Below the pieces are notes generated by a model that searched no databases, was not told the origin of the DNA, and saw nothing but the letters and a program-made list of their open reading frames with translations. A stretch of DNA of 64,000 nucleotides, taken from Hyalangium versicolor (GTDB lineage: Bacteria > Myxococcota > Myxococcia > Myxococcales > Myxococcaceae). This document shows, piece by piece, positions 44,683 to 54,500 of this stretch (the first letter of the stretch is position 1; each line of letters opens with the position of its first letter). A program made the position numbers and the translations under genes. The DNA is taken from the NCBI RefSeq assembly GCF_020103695.1, contig NZ_JAHXBF010000007.1:62001-126000 (forward strand), read 5' to 3'.

Positions 44683-44716
44683 TGCGCCGCCTCGCCCCCC
44701 ACGGAGCACCTGCCCG

Positions 44717-46210
44717 ATGCCCAAGAGCCTCACACCCCACCTGGCCAAGCTGAAGGACGAGGTCCTCGGGTACGCCCGCGAGTTCGGTCTCGATTTCTTC
44801 GAGACCGTCTTCGAAGTCGTCACCTATGACGAGATGAACATGGTCGCCTCCTACGGAGGCTTCCCCAACCGCTACCCCCACTGGCGCTGGGGCATGGAGT
44901 ACGAGCAGCTCTCCAAGGGCTACGAGTACGGCCTGTCGAAGATCTACGAGCTCGTCATCAACAACGACCCCTGCTACGCGTACCTCCTGGAGAGCAACGC
45001 GGACGTGGACCAGAAGCTCGTGATGGCCCACGTGTACGGGCACTGCGACTTCTTCAAGAACAACTTCTCGTTCCGCCACACCAACCGGCGGATGATCGAC
45101 GAGATGGCCAACCACGCCACCCGCGTGCGGCGCTGGATCGACAAGATCGGCGTGGAGAAGGTCGAGGACTTCATCGACCGGACGCTCAGTCTGGAGAACC
45201 TCATCGATCAGCACGCGCCGCACATCCGCCGCAACCCGGACCCCAAGCGAGCCGAGGACGAGGCCAAGGCCAACGAGCGCGTCGAGGGCTTCAAGGTCAA
45301 CCGCGAGTACATGCGCGGCTTCATCAACCCCAGCGAGTTCCTCGAGAGTCAGCGCAAGAAGGTCGAGGACGAGAAGGCCAAGGCCAAGAAGTTCCCCGAG
45401 CGCCCCCAGCGCGACGTGCTCTACTTCCTGCTCGAGTACGCTCCCCTGGAGCCCTGGGAGGCAGACATCCTCAGCATCCTCCGGGACGAGGCCTACTACT
45501 TCGCTCCCCAAGGCCAGACGAAGATCATGAACGAGGGCTGGGCCAGCTACTGGCACTCCACCATCATGACCCGCCGCGCCCTCAAGGATGACGAGATCAT
45601 CGACTACGCGGACCGCCACTCCGGCACCATGGGTACCCGCCCAGGTGCGCTCAATCCCTACAAGCTGGGCATCGAGCTGTGGCGCGACATTGAAGAGCGC
45701 TGGAACAAGGGCCGCTTCGGCAAGGAATGGGACGAGTGCGATGACCTGCGGGCCCGGAGCTCGTGGGACAAGAAGCTGGGGGCCGGCCGGGAGAAGATCT
45801 TCGAGGTCCGCAAGCACTACAACGACATCACCTTCATCGACACCTTCCTCACCGCCGAGTTCGCCATCGAGCAGAAGCTGTTCGTCTATGGCTTCAACGA
45901 CAAGCGCAACTCGTGGGAGATCCTCGACCGCGAGTTCCGCAAGGTGAAGGCCAAGCTGCTCCAGGGCCTGACCAACTTTGGCCAACCGATCATTGAAGTG
46001 ATCGACGGCAACTTCGAGAATCGCAGCGAGCTGCTCCTGGCCCACAAGCACGACGGACAGGACCTGAAGGGCGACTACGCGCGCGAAACCCTTAGAAATT
46101 TGCAGTCACTCTGGCGCAGACCTGTCAATATCGTTACGAAGTACGACGGCAAGGGGGTCATGTTACGCTATGACGGCCAGAACCACTCGGAGAAGAAAGT
46201 CGATCTCTAG
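44717..46210 (+). CDS. spoVR: SpoVR family protein
   Basis: The 497-residue protein starts at ATG 44717, 34 bp after yeaH. The family signature appears in FFETVFEVVTYDEMNMVASYGGFPNRYPHWRWGMEYEQL (given here only as a marker region at residues 30-68), AHVYGHCDFFKNN, and IMNEGWASYWHSTIM. In Bacillus SpoVR is needed for spore cortex formation; in enterobacteria YcgB is a starvation protein. Third gene of the prkA operon. Together they suggest a stress or development module. Confidence 0.95.
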   Translation: MPKSLTPHLAKLKDEVLGYAREFGLDFFETVFEVVTYDEMNMVASYGGFPNRYPHWRWGMEYEQLSKGYEYGLSKIYELVINNDPCYAYLLESNADVDQKLVMAHVYGHCDFFKNNFSFRHTNRRMIDEMANHATRVRRWIDKIGVEKVEDFIDRTLSLENLIDQHAPHIRRNPDPKRAEDEAKANERVEGFKVNREYMRGFINPSEFLESQRKKVEDEKAKAKKFPERPQRDVLYFLLEYAPLEPWEADILSILRDEAYYFAPQGQTKIMNEGWASYWHSTIMTRRALKDDEIIDYADRHSGTMGTRPGALNPYKLGIELWRDIEERWNKGRFGKEWDECDDLRARSSWDKKLGAGREKIFEVRKHYNDITFIDTFLTAEFAIEQKLFVYGFNDKRNSWEILDREFRKVKAKLLQGLTNFGQPIIEVIDGNFENRSELLLAHKHDGQDLKGDYARETLRNLQSLWRRPVNIVTKYDGKGVMLRYDGQNHSEKKVDL

Positions 46211-46239
46211 CGCTTCTGGATTGCCGGAGTGACGAACGG

Positions 46240-46824
46240 ATGGGCTCGCGCATCGAAACAGTGGAGGTGCTTTCCTTCCGGTTGGAGCTGCCGCGGCACG
46301 CGCTGGAGCGGCTCCCCGGGGAGCTGGGCTCGGCAGTGCCCGTGCGGCTCGAGCGGGACGAGGACGGCACGCTGATCCTGGAGCAGCAGGGACAGGACAG
46401 CTTCCTGCGCTTCCACCTGGAGGCAGACGCCGCCGAGTTGGTGGAGATCTGCGTCTCCCAGGACACCCAGGGAGCGTTCTTCCAGAAGGTCCTGGGCGCA
46501 CTGATGGTGCGGTTCCAGGGCGATCTGCGCGCACGGGTCGTCTTTGATCCGCGCGACAACACCTCGAAGGAGCCCTGGGTCGAGGTGAGCGTGGAGAACG
46601 GGCGCACCAGTTGGCCCGGCCTGGCCACCCAGTCCGCCGCCGTCCGCCTGGCCCATGCCGCGGCCGAGGGTGGCTCGGTGGGTGCCTCGGGCGAGGGCGG
46701 AGAGCAGCCCCCCGAGGAGCCCCTCACGGCCGAAGAGGAGGAGCTGTCTCGGCTCCTGGCTCGGGCTGAATCCGAGTGGCAGGAGTACCAGCGCCTCAAG
46801 CGCCAGCGGATGCAGAAGCCCTGA
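46240..46824 (+). CDS. Hypothetical protein downstream of spoVR
   Basis: The 194-residue soluble protein has no recognised family. The N-terminal ~125 residues are alpha/beta (VEVLSFRLELPRHALERLP, TLILEQQGQDSFLRFHLEADAAELVEI, DLRARVVFDPRD). A Gly/Glu linker leads to a charged C-terminal helix (EEEELSRLLARAESEWQEYQ). It starts 29 bp after spoVR on the same strand and may be a fourth operon gene. A strong hairpin follows it. Confidence 0.75.
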   Translation: MGSRIETVEVLSFRLELPRHALERLPGELGSAVPVRLERDEDGTLILEQQGQDSFLRFHLEADAAELVEICVSQDTQGAFFQKVLGALMVRFQGDLRARVVFDPRDNTSKEPWVEVSVENGRTSWPGLATQSAAVRLAHAAAEGGSVGASGEGGEQPPEEPLTAEEEELSRLLARAESEWQEYQRLKRQRMQKP

Positions 46825-46877
46825 GCCCGAGCGCCTGGCGCTCGCTCGGCTTCGCTCGCCTGCCTGCCTGCCTGCCT

Positions 46878-46898
46878 GAGGAGGGATCTGCCCTCCTC
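46878..46898 (+). terminator. Hairpin terminator at the end of the prkA operon
   Basis: A perfect 8-bp stem GAGGAGGG/CCCTCCTC with a five-base loop lies 54 bp after the 46240 gene. It is preceded by a short CCTG tetranucleotide run (46859-46877). Confidence 0.55.
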
Positions 46899-46913
46899 TG
46901 CAGCCGTGTCATT

Positions 46914-46933
46914 CGCGACACGAACATGTCGCG
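46914..46933. promoter_or_regulatory. Palindromic operator candidate upstream of the PhoX-like gene
   Basis: CGCGACA-N6-TGTCGCG is a perfect 7-bp inverted repeat 122 bp before the PhoX-like start codon and just after the upstream terminator hairpin. The arm size and spacing suit a dimeric repressor or activator. It does not match the known Pho box. Confidence 0.4.
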
Positions 46934-47055
46934 TGCCCGCCATTCGCGCTCTGTAGCGTGCCTCCGCCTTCGGAGCCGGCTCGCCGTCGGCACCCCCGAG
47001 GAGGAGCGGACCGGTGCGGTTCTCCGGCCTCCTCTACCGCAGAGGTGAAGACAGC

Positions 47056-49038
47056 ATGCGTCGTGGTCTTTCGAAGTGGGCGCCCCGGACGCGGCGCCTC
47101 GCAGTGGCTTCCCTGGCCGCGCTCGCCGTCTCCGCGTGCAGCGGCGATGCGGGTCAGGATGGAGCCCAGGGCCCTCAGGGTGATCCAGGCATCAGTGGCA
47201 ACCCCGGGACGCAAGGGCCTCAGGGGCCTACCGGTCCTCAAGGGCCCGCCGGCAATGGCAAGAGCCTCGCCTTCACGCCCGTGCAGGCGGCGCTCACCGA
47301 TGCCGCCAAGCGCGCCGTGCTCGCCACCCCCAAGGCGGCCGTGAACGGCCAGGAGGTGGCCATCCAGTACCAGGCCGTGCTGCGCAGCGGTCAGACACAG
47401 GGCTCCCACGTCTTCGGGCGCCTGACGAAGAAGGACGGCACCCCCGTGAAGGCGCAGGACGGCTCGGACTTCATCTCCCCGTCCAACGACTTCTCCTCCA
47501 TCCTTCCCGTGGGCGGAAAGCTGTTCGAGGTCACCCACTTCGAAACCACGCCGGCCGCCATGTACGTGTCCGAACTCAGCCAGGACGCGAACGGCAAGCT
47601 CACCGCCACCAGCACCCGGCCCATCGACTTCTCCGGTGTGGACGGGCTGTGGACGCCGTGCGCGGGCTCCGTGTCTCCCTGGGGCACGCACCTGGGCAGC
47701 GAGGAGTATCCACCGGATGCGCGGCTCTATGAGACCGTGACCGCGGCGAGCAGCCTCACCGCGGACGAGAAGAGCATGCTCCGGTACTGGGGCATCGACG
47801 CGGCCACCGCCTCCATCGAGGACGCCAAGGCCGCGTACAAGCCGTACCGCTATGGCTACGTGGTCGAAGTGTCCGTGGACGGCTCGGGCAACACCACGGT
47901 GGCCAAGCACTACGCGGCGGGCCGGCGCGCGCTGGAGCTCGCGTACGTGATGCCTGACCGGAAGACGGTCTACCTGAGCGACGACGGCACCAACGACGCC
48001 TTCTACATGTTCGTGGCGAAGACGGCTGGCGACTTGTCCGAGGGCCAGCTGTACACGGCGCGCTGGTTCCAGACGAGCCCCGTGAACCAGTCGGCTGGCA
48101 GGGCGGACATCTACTGGATCCCGCTCGGCCCCAACGCCAAGGACGCGGACGTGAAGGCGCTCATCGATGGCGGCATCAAGTTCTCCGACATCTTCGAGAC
48201 CGAGGCCCAGGTCGGCGATGGCACCTGCCCGAACGCGGCCTCCGGGTTCCGCGCCATCAACACCGAGACGGGCCGTGAGTGCCTGCGCCTGAAGTCGGGC
48301 CAGGAGCTGGCGGCCTCGCGCCTGGAGAGCCGCCGCTACGCCGCCTACGTCGGGGGCACCACCGAGTTCCGCAAGACGGAGGGCATCACCTACAACGCGG
48401 CCGCCCACCGGCTCTACGTCGCGTTCAGCGAGCTGAACCGGGGCATGATGGACGATCCCACCACCCGGGATCTGGGCGGACCGAACCACGTCAAGCTGGC
48501 GCAGAACGACTGCGGCGCGGTGTACGAGATGGTCATCTCTCCCAACCCGGAGGTTGGCAGTGACTACGTGGCGGAGTCCGCCTCGGCGCTCGTCGAGGGC
48601 GCGTGGATCAAGGCGAACCCCTACCCCACCACCAGCCCGTACTACGATGCCACCTTCACCCTGCCGAACAGCAGCGGCGCCCCCGTCATCTCCCCGGGCA
48701 ACGTCTGCAGCGTGAACGGCATCGCCAACCCGGACAACCTCGCGTTCATCCCCGGCTACGACACGCTCCTCATCGGCGAGGACAGCACCGACGGGCACCA
48801 GAACGACGTGGTGTGGGCCTACAACATCGTCACCCGCGAGCTGACGCGCATCTTCTCCACGCCCTACGGCTCGGAGACGACGGGCGTCTACTTCTACCCG
48901 AACATCAACGGGCACGCGTACATCAAGGCCCAGATCCAGCACCCCTACGGCGAGTCGGACACGGACAAGGTCGGTGCGGATGCGAGCGTGAAGCAGTCGT
49001 ACACCGGGTACATCGGGCCCCTCCCGGCGATGGACTGA
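47056..49038 (+). CDS. PhoX/DUF839-type lipoprotein with collagen-like stalk
   Basis: The 660-residue protein starts at ATG 47056, with GAGGTG upstream. The signal RRLAVASLAALAVSAC gives a lipidated Cys at about 28. It is followed at once by ~12 collagen-like Gly-x-y triplets (GAQGPQGDPG..., residues 30-66). The rest is a propeller resembling PhoX/DUF839 phosphatases: LDGLWTPCAGSVSPWGTHLGSEEY-like region, YVVEVSVDGSG, FRKTEGITYNAAAHRLYVAFSE, NPDNLAFIPGYDTLLIGEDS. PhoX enzymes are Ca/Fe-dependent alkaline phosphatases. Key motifs are partly visible, so activity is likely but not certain. Surface display on a stalk is inferred. Confidence 0.85.
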   Translation: MRRGLSKWAPRTRRLAVASLAALAVSACSGDAGQDGAQGPQGDPGISGNPGTQGPQGPTGPQGPAGNGKSLAFTPVQAALTDAAKRAVLATPKAAVNGQEVAIQYQAVLRSGQTQGSHVFGRLTKKDGTPVKAQDGSDFISPSNDFSSILPVGGKLFEVTHFETTPAAMYVSELSQDANGKLTATSTRPIDFSGVDGLWTPCAGSVSPWGTHLGSEEYPPDARLYETVTAASSLTADEKSMLRYWGIDAATASIEDAKAAYKPYRYGYVVEVSVDGSGNTTVAKHYAAGRRALELAYVMPDRKTVYLSDDGTNDAFYMFVAKTAGDLSEGQLYTARWFQTSPVNQSAGRADIYWIPLGPNAKDADVKALIDGGIKFSDIFETEAQVGDGTCPNAASGFRAINTETGRECLRLKSGQELAASRLESRRYAAYVGGTTEFRKTEGITYNAAAHRLYVAFSELNRGMMDDPTTRDLGGPNHVKLAQNDCGAVYEMVISPNPEVGSDYVAESASALVEGAWIKANPYPTTSPYYDATFTLPNSSGAPVISPGNVCSVNGIANPDNLAFIPGYDTLLIGEDSTDGHQNDVVWAYNIVTRELTRIFSTPYGSETTGVYFYPNINGHAYIKAQIQHPYGESDTDKVGADASVKQSYTGYIGPLPAMD

Positions 49039-49128
49039 AGCAGCACAGCAGATCATTCGATGGCCCGAGGGGCTCTCGCGGGGTGTGAACCCCGGGGTGC
49101 CCCTCGGTGCCCGCAGTGGGAGTGCATC

Positions 49129-50892
49129 ATGGATCGTCGGGTTGCTGGGGTTGTGCTGTGCGTCGGGCTCCTTGGAGGCGGCGCTGTCATGGGGAGCCGC
49201 TGGATGATGGGAGGAGTGCACCCTCCGACTCCCGCTCCCGCCGTCCCCGTCCAGGAGGCGCAGGCGTCCTCGGCGCTCGCGTCCATGCACGGGCCACCGC
49301 CGCTGTCGAACCGGGCGGCCTACCTGCCAGCGCAGTGCTACGCGGCCACGCAGGACACGCCGGGAGGCCGCGTCCACAACGCCTGCTTCGCGTGCCACCA
49401 GACGCCGCTCGCTCCCAACTTCACCGATGACTCCGCGGTCCAGACGGTCCTCTCCGTGCCGCAGCACGCCACCGAAAACCGGTGGACGCATGTGATGAGT
49501 CCTCCCAAGCCCGTGGAGATTCCGGACGCCGCGCTGCTGACCTGGGTGCGGACGAACAACTACCTCGACGCGAAGGGAGGGCTGCGGCTCGCCGCCGCGC
49601 TGGAGAAGCCTCCGGCCCAGTGGGACTCGGACGGCAATGGCCAGTGGGATGGCTACACTCCGGACTGCTGGTTCCAGCCCGATGACGAGGGCTTCGATCA
49701 TGCGCCCGATGGCAGCCTGAGCGGCTGGCGAGCCTTCGCCTATGCGCCGTTCCCTGGGATGTTCTGGCCGACCAACGGCTCGGCCGGGGACGTTTTCATC
49801 CGGCTCCCCGCGGCCTTCCGCCAGGACCGAACGGGCGCCGAGAGCACGACGATCTACCGCATCAACCTCTCCATCCTGGAGGCGTACATCCGCCGGGTGG
49901 ACGTGCCGCTGCCGCCCACGGATGAGCGCGAACTCGGCTCGGACCTGGATGGAGATGGCGTGCTCGGAGTGGCCACGCGCGTGGCGTTCGTGTGGCCTCC
50001 GAAGCCCGAGCGTACCTTCGGCTACGTGGGAAAGGCGGCGGAGCTGGACCGGGCCCAGGACGGCTGGCCCGCTGCGGGCCTCTACCCTCGCGGCACCGAG
50101 TTCCTCCACAGCCTGCGCTACCTGGACGTGGACGGAGAGCAGGTGCGCATGGCCGCTCGGATGAAAGAGCTGCGCTACATGCGCAAGATGCGCTGGCAGA
50201 CGTATGCCGACCTCGAGCTGGCCGTGGAGGCCGAGACGCGCGAGAAGGCGCAGCAGCCCGACAAGCTCAAGACCGTGCTGGGAGACGGGGAGCGCGGCGT
50301 GGGCACCGGTACTGGCTGGCGCATGCAGGGCTTCATCGAGGATGCGCAGGGCTCGCTCCGGCCGCAGAGCGTGGAGGAGACCGCCGCCTGCATCGGGTGC
50401 CACGGCGGCGTGGGTGCCACGACGGACAGCACCTTCAGCTTCGCCCGCAAGCTGGACGCGAATTCGGCACTGCGCGGCGGCTGGTACCACTGGGGCGAGC
50501 GCGGCCTGAAGGGAATCCCGGAGCCCAAGCGCGCGGATGGAAAGGGCGAGTACGCGCACTGGCTCGAGCAGGTGGGCGGCGGCGATGACTTCCGCAGCAA
50601 CGATGAAGTCCAGGCGCGCTTCTTCCGCCAGGACGGCACGCTCAAGCCCGAGGCCACCAAGGCGCTGGCACGGGACATCTCCACGCTGCTGGTGCCCTCG
50701 CCCCACCGGGCGCTCATGCTGGATCGCGCCTCGCTGGCGCTGGTCAGGGCCCAGCAGTTCGAGAAGGGACGGGATGTGCTCGTCGGTACCCCACCCCGAG
50801 TGAATTCCCGGCTGGAGCAGGATGGCTCCACGGGCATCACGGACCCGGTTTCGCCCGGTTGGGAGCTGCCCTCGAAGACCGCCACGCGCTGA
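49129..50892 (+). CDS. Exported di-haem c-type cytochrome
   Basis: The 587-residue protein starts at ATG 49129, with GGGAG upstream. An N-terminal membrane/signal segment (VAGVVLCVGLLGGGAVMG) is followed by two CxxCH haem sites: CFACH near residue 86 and CIGCH near 424. Asp-rich DSDGNGQWDGY and DLDGDGVLG look like calcium-binding loops. It is too large for a simple cytochrome and has no recognised catalytic domain. It follows the PhoX-like gene by 90 bp. The two may share expression. Periplasmic electron transfer is likely; the partner is unknown. Confidence 0.8.
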   Translation: MDRRVAGVVLCVGLLGGGAVMGSRWMMGGVHPPTPAPAVPVQEAQASSALASMHGPPPLSNRAAYLPAQCYAATQDTPGGRVHNACFACHQTPLAPNFTDDSAVQTVLSVPQHATENRWTHVMSPPKPVEIPDAALLTWVRTNNYLDAKGGLRLAAALEKPPAQWDSDGNGQWDGYTPDCWFQPDDEGFDHAPDGSLSGWRAFAYAPFPGMFWPTNGSAGDVFIRLPAAFRQDRTGAESTTIYRINLSILEAYIRRVDVPLPPTDERELGSDLDGDGVLGVATRVAFVWPPKPERTFGYVGKAAELDRAQDGWPAAGLYPRGTEFLHSLRYLDVDGEQVRMAARMKELRYMRKMRWQTYADLELAVEAETREKAQQPDKLKTVLGDGERGVGTGTGWRMQGFIEDAQGSLRPQSVEETAACIGCHGGVGATTDSTFSFARKLDANSALRGGWYHWGERGLKGIPEPKRADGKGEYAHWLEQVGGGDDFRSNDEVQARFFRQDGTLKPEATKALARDISTLLVPSPHRALMLDRASLALVRAQQFEKGRDVLVGTPPRVNSRLEQDGSTGITDPVSPGWELPSKTATR

Positions 50893-50963
50893 GCCCCCGG
50901 GTGTCGCCCCGGTGGCGTATAGAAAGGGCTACCCGCGCGATATCCACAACAAGAGGGGGAGTC

Positions 50964-51413
50964 ATGGCGAAGCAGCTTTACACTGGAGAGGTCCGCACCA
51001 TCGGCGAGAGCATGGCCCGCAGCACCACCGAGGTCGGCGCGTTCAAGATCTTCATGGACGAGCCCCCGGAGCTGGGCGGCCGCAATGGCGCCCCGAGCCC
51101 GCTCGACTTCATCCTCGCCGCGCACGCCGGCTGCCTGAACTACATGACTTTCTTCATCGCCAAGGAGCTGGGCATTCCCGTGTCTGGCACGGAGATCTCC
51201 GTGAAGGGCTTGCTGGATCCCGGGAAGTTCGCCGGCACGGACCGCAGCGTGCGCGCCGGGTACCAGTCGCTCGAGGTGACCATCCACATCAAGAGCACCG
51301 CCAGCGCGGAGCAGATCGCGAAGCTCCAGAGCGAAGTCGAGGCGCGCTGCCCCGTGAGCGACAACCTGGCCCAGGCCACGCCGGTGCACATCACCATGAA
51401 GGCCAGCGCGTAA
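50964..51413 (+). CDS. OsmC/Ohr family peroxiredoxin-like protein
   Basis: The 149-residue protein starts at ATG 50964, with GAGGGGGAG upstream. It has the two Cys of the family: AAHAGCLNYMTFF (peroxidatic) and VEARCPVSDNL (resolving). The PSPLDFILAAHAGC context is typical of OsmC-like proteins. They reduce organic hydroperoxides. Cytosolic dimer expected. Confidence 0.92.
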   Translation: MAKQLYTGEVRTIGESMARSTTEVGAFKIFMDEPPELGGRNGAPSPLDFILAAHAGCLNYMTFFIAKELGIPVSGTEISVKGLLDPGKFAGTDRSVRAGYQSLEVTIHIKSTASAEQIAKLQSEVEARCPVSDNLAQATPVHITMKASA

Positions 51414-51561
51414 CCGGGGGGCCTGGAGCGACTCCTTGGGCGGCATTCCTGCTCTTGAGAGAAGGCAGGGATCTGAGCAAAGTGAAGCCAGCTGTGGCTC
51501 GGATCCCATGATGTAGGGCACCTCTGGCAAGTTGGGGAGGTTTGCCTTCGGAGCGCCTCTC

Positions 51562-54500
51562 ATGAACCAGGACGACATTCCCGGCGGGGTGCCCCCTCAG
51601 CTCAAGGATGATTCGGACCCAAGCGTGGAGTCGACCCTGACCTTCACGGGCCAAAAGAGTGTCGCCTCTGGGTCATCCGCCAATGCCCTGACGGAACAGG
51701 GCGCGGAGCGCTACGAACTCTCCGAAGAGTTTGCACACGGCGGCATCGGCCGCATCCTTCGAGCGCGAGATCTCCGCCTGAGCAGGCCTGTCGCCATCAA
51801 GGAGTTGCTCCTCCCCCACGGCGATGCGGACGCGCGCTTCGTCGCGGAGGCCTTCATCACCGCCCGGCTCCAGCATCCCGCCATCGTCCCCGTGTACGAC
51901 GCGGGGCGCAAGCCCTCGGGCGAACCCTTCTTCGCGATGAAGCTCGTCTCGGGCCGCTCGCTCGCGGACGTCATTGCTCTGACGAAGACCCTGGAGGAAC
52001 GGCTCGCGCTGCTGCCGCACGTGCTCGCGGTGGCCGAGGCCATCGCCTACGCGCACACCGAGCGCATCATCCACCGCGATCTCAAGCCCGCCAACGTGCT
52101 CGTGGGGCCCTTCGGGGAGACGGTCGTCATCGATTGGGGGCTCGCCAAGGATCTGGCCCATAAGCTCAGCGAGCCCGTGGTCGCGGCAGCATCACCGGGC
52201 TCCCAGGAGTCCGACCTCACGCTTCGGGGCGCGGTGATGGGAACGCCCACGTACATGCCTCCGGAGCAGGCCCTGGGCCACCCCGTGGACGAGCGCGCCG
52301 ACGTGTACGCCCTGGGCGCGATCCTCTACCACCTGCTGGCGGGCACGAAGCCCTATGACAGCGGTTCCTCCCAAGAGGTGCTCGCTCAGGTCGTGCAGGG
52401 GCCACCCGAGCCGTTGGACAAGCGCCAGCGGGGAATCCCCGCGGACCTGCTGGCCATCGTGGCCAAAGCCATGTCGCGAGAGCCCGCGGGCCGCTATGCC
52501 ACCGCGAGAGAACTGGCCGAGGATCTGCGCCGCTTCGAGACAGGGCAGATCGTCAGGGCGCATGAGTACTCGTGGCAGGAGCGAGGGCGGCGCTTCGCCC
52601 GGCGCCACCGGGCCGTCGTGGCAGTGACAGCGGTGGCCTTGCTGGTGCTCACCGGAATCGGGACGGTGAGTATCCTCGGCATCATGGCCGCGCGCGATCA
52701 GGCCGAGCTCAAGCAGGCCGAAGCCGAGCAGGCGCGCCAGGAAGCGCTGATGCGGGCCGACGAGCTCATCCTGCAGCATGCCCGCAGCGCTGTGGAGCGA
52801 AACCCCAACGCGGCCATCGACTGGCTGCGCAGCCTCTCTTCAGGGTTCACCCACTGGTCGGCCGTGCGGACCATCGCGGCGGATGCGCAGGCACGTGGCT
52901 TCGCCACCGTCCTGCGCGGCCACCACCAGACGGTGAACGAGGTGCTCTTCCTTCCGGACAGCGAGCACGTGTTGTCCAGCAGCGACGACTACACGGTCCG
53001 CATCTGGAGCGTGAAGCAGAAGAAGGTGGAGCGTGTGCTGTCAGGCCACTCCGATGAGGTCTGGCACATGGCGCTGGCACCTCAGGGAGAACTGCTGGCC
53101 ACCGGCAGCAAGGACCGGACCTTGCGCCTCTGGGACCTGGCCACGGGACAGAGCCGCCCGCCCCTGAGCCACGCCGGCCCCGTGGATGGGATGGCCTTCA
53201 CTCCCGATGGCCGACAGGTCATCACCACGTGCCGGGGTGATGATCTGCTGCACGTCTGGGATGTGGCCACGGGGACGCTCGTCCGCGCGTTCAAAACCGG
53301 GCTGGGACCGCTCAGCCAGTTTGAGCTTTCCAGGGACGGCCGGTACGCACTCGTCCGAGCCCTTCAGTCCCCACGCGCGCAGCTCTGGGATCTGGAGCAT
53401 GGCACCTCGCGCATGCTGGAGCATGGCGGCACGGTGGTGACCCTCGCCATCTCTCCGAGAGGAGACCTGGCCGCCACGGGGGCCTTGGATGAGACCCTCC
53501 ACGTGTGGGACCTGCGAACCGGCCAGGGACGGGTCCTGGGCAAGCAGCCGGGCTCTCCCTTCAGCCTCGCCTTCTCCCCGGACGGCACACGGCTGGGGGT
53601 GGGGAGCGCCGAAGGCCAGCTGCTGCTCTGGAACCTGGGCACGGGACAAAATCAGCTCCTCGGAGGTCACGAGGGCCGCATCAGTCAGGTGCGCTTCTCC
53701 CGGGATGGCAACCTCCTGGCCACCAGCAGTGATGACCGCTCCGCGCGCCTGTGGGATCTGACCACCGGACAGAGCCGTGTCCTGCGCGGGCCCGAGGGCT
53801 CAGCGTACGCCCTGGCGCTCTCTCCAGACGAGCGGTGGGTGGCCGTGGGCAGCTACGACACCACCGTGCGCCTCTTCGCCGTGAACACAGAGGCCAATCG
53901 CATCCTCGCGAAGTCCCGCGCTTCCCTCCACACACTGCTGGCCTCTCCCGATGGCCAGCACCTCGCCGCCATGGACGCGGAAGGTGCGCTGCACCTGCTC
54001 GCCGTGGGCTCCGGAACGGACACCCTCCTGGAGGAGATCAGCACTCGCGAGCGGCCCGCACTCCAGTTCTCGCCGGATGGCCAGTGGCTTGCCGTGGGCA
54101 AGGAGACGGGCCCGGTGCGGCTGTGGAACATGGCCACCGGACAGCTCTCACGGCAGCTCGAGGGACACACGGCCGCCGTCACCGCTCTGCTCTTCCGCCG
54201 CGATGGCCTGCAGCTCGCTACCGCGGATGCGAAGGGAGGGGTGCGCCTGTGGGAACTCGGCTCCGGACAGGCCCGCGCGCTGGAGAGCCATGAGCGCGAG
54301 GTCTGCCAGCTCGCGTTCTCGCCCGATGGCCAGCGGCTCGCCTCGGGGAGCACCGACGGGGAAATCCAGCTCTGGAACCTGGCCACGGGCACGTTCCAGG
54401 CGCTGCGGGACCATGGGGACGCGGTGCGCCACCTGATCTTCTCGCCGGATGGCCAGCGGCTCATCAGCGCGAGCCTGGACCACACCCTGCGAATCTGGGA

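Noticed and set aside
46859..46877. CCTG tetranucleotide run as a phase-variable repeat
   Set aside because: Only about four units and outside coding sequence; too short to claim phase variation.
46905..46933. Pho box before the PhoX-like gene (TGTCAT-like words)
   Set aside because: The 11-bp direct-repeat spacing of Pho boxes is not met; the inverted repeat explains the words better.
46909..50706. 1265-residue minus-strand frame opposite the PhoX and cytochrome genes
   Set aside because: Low-complexity Arg/Ala/Val/His composition typical of antisense frames in GC-rich DNA; the plus strand has clear signal peptides and CxxCH motifs.
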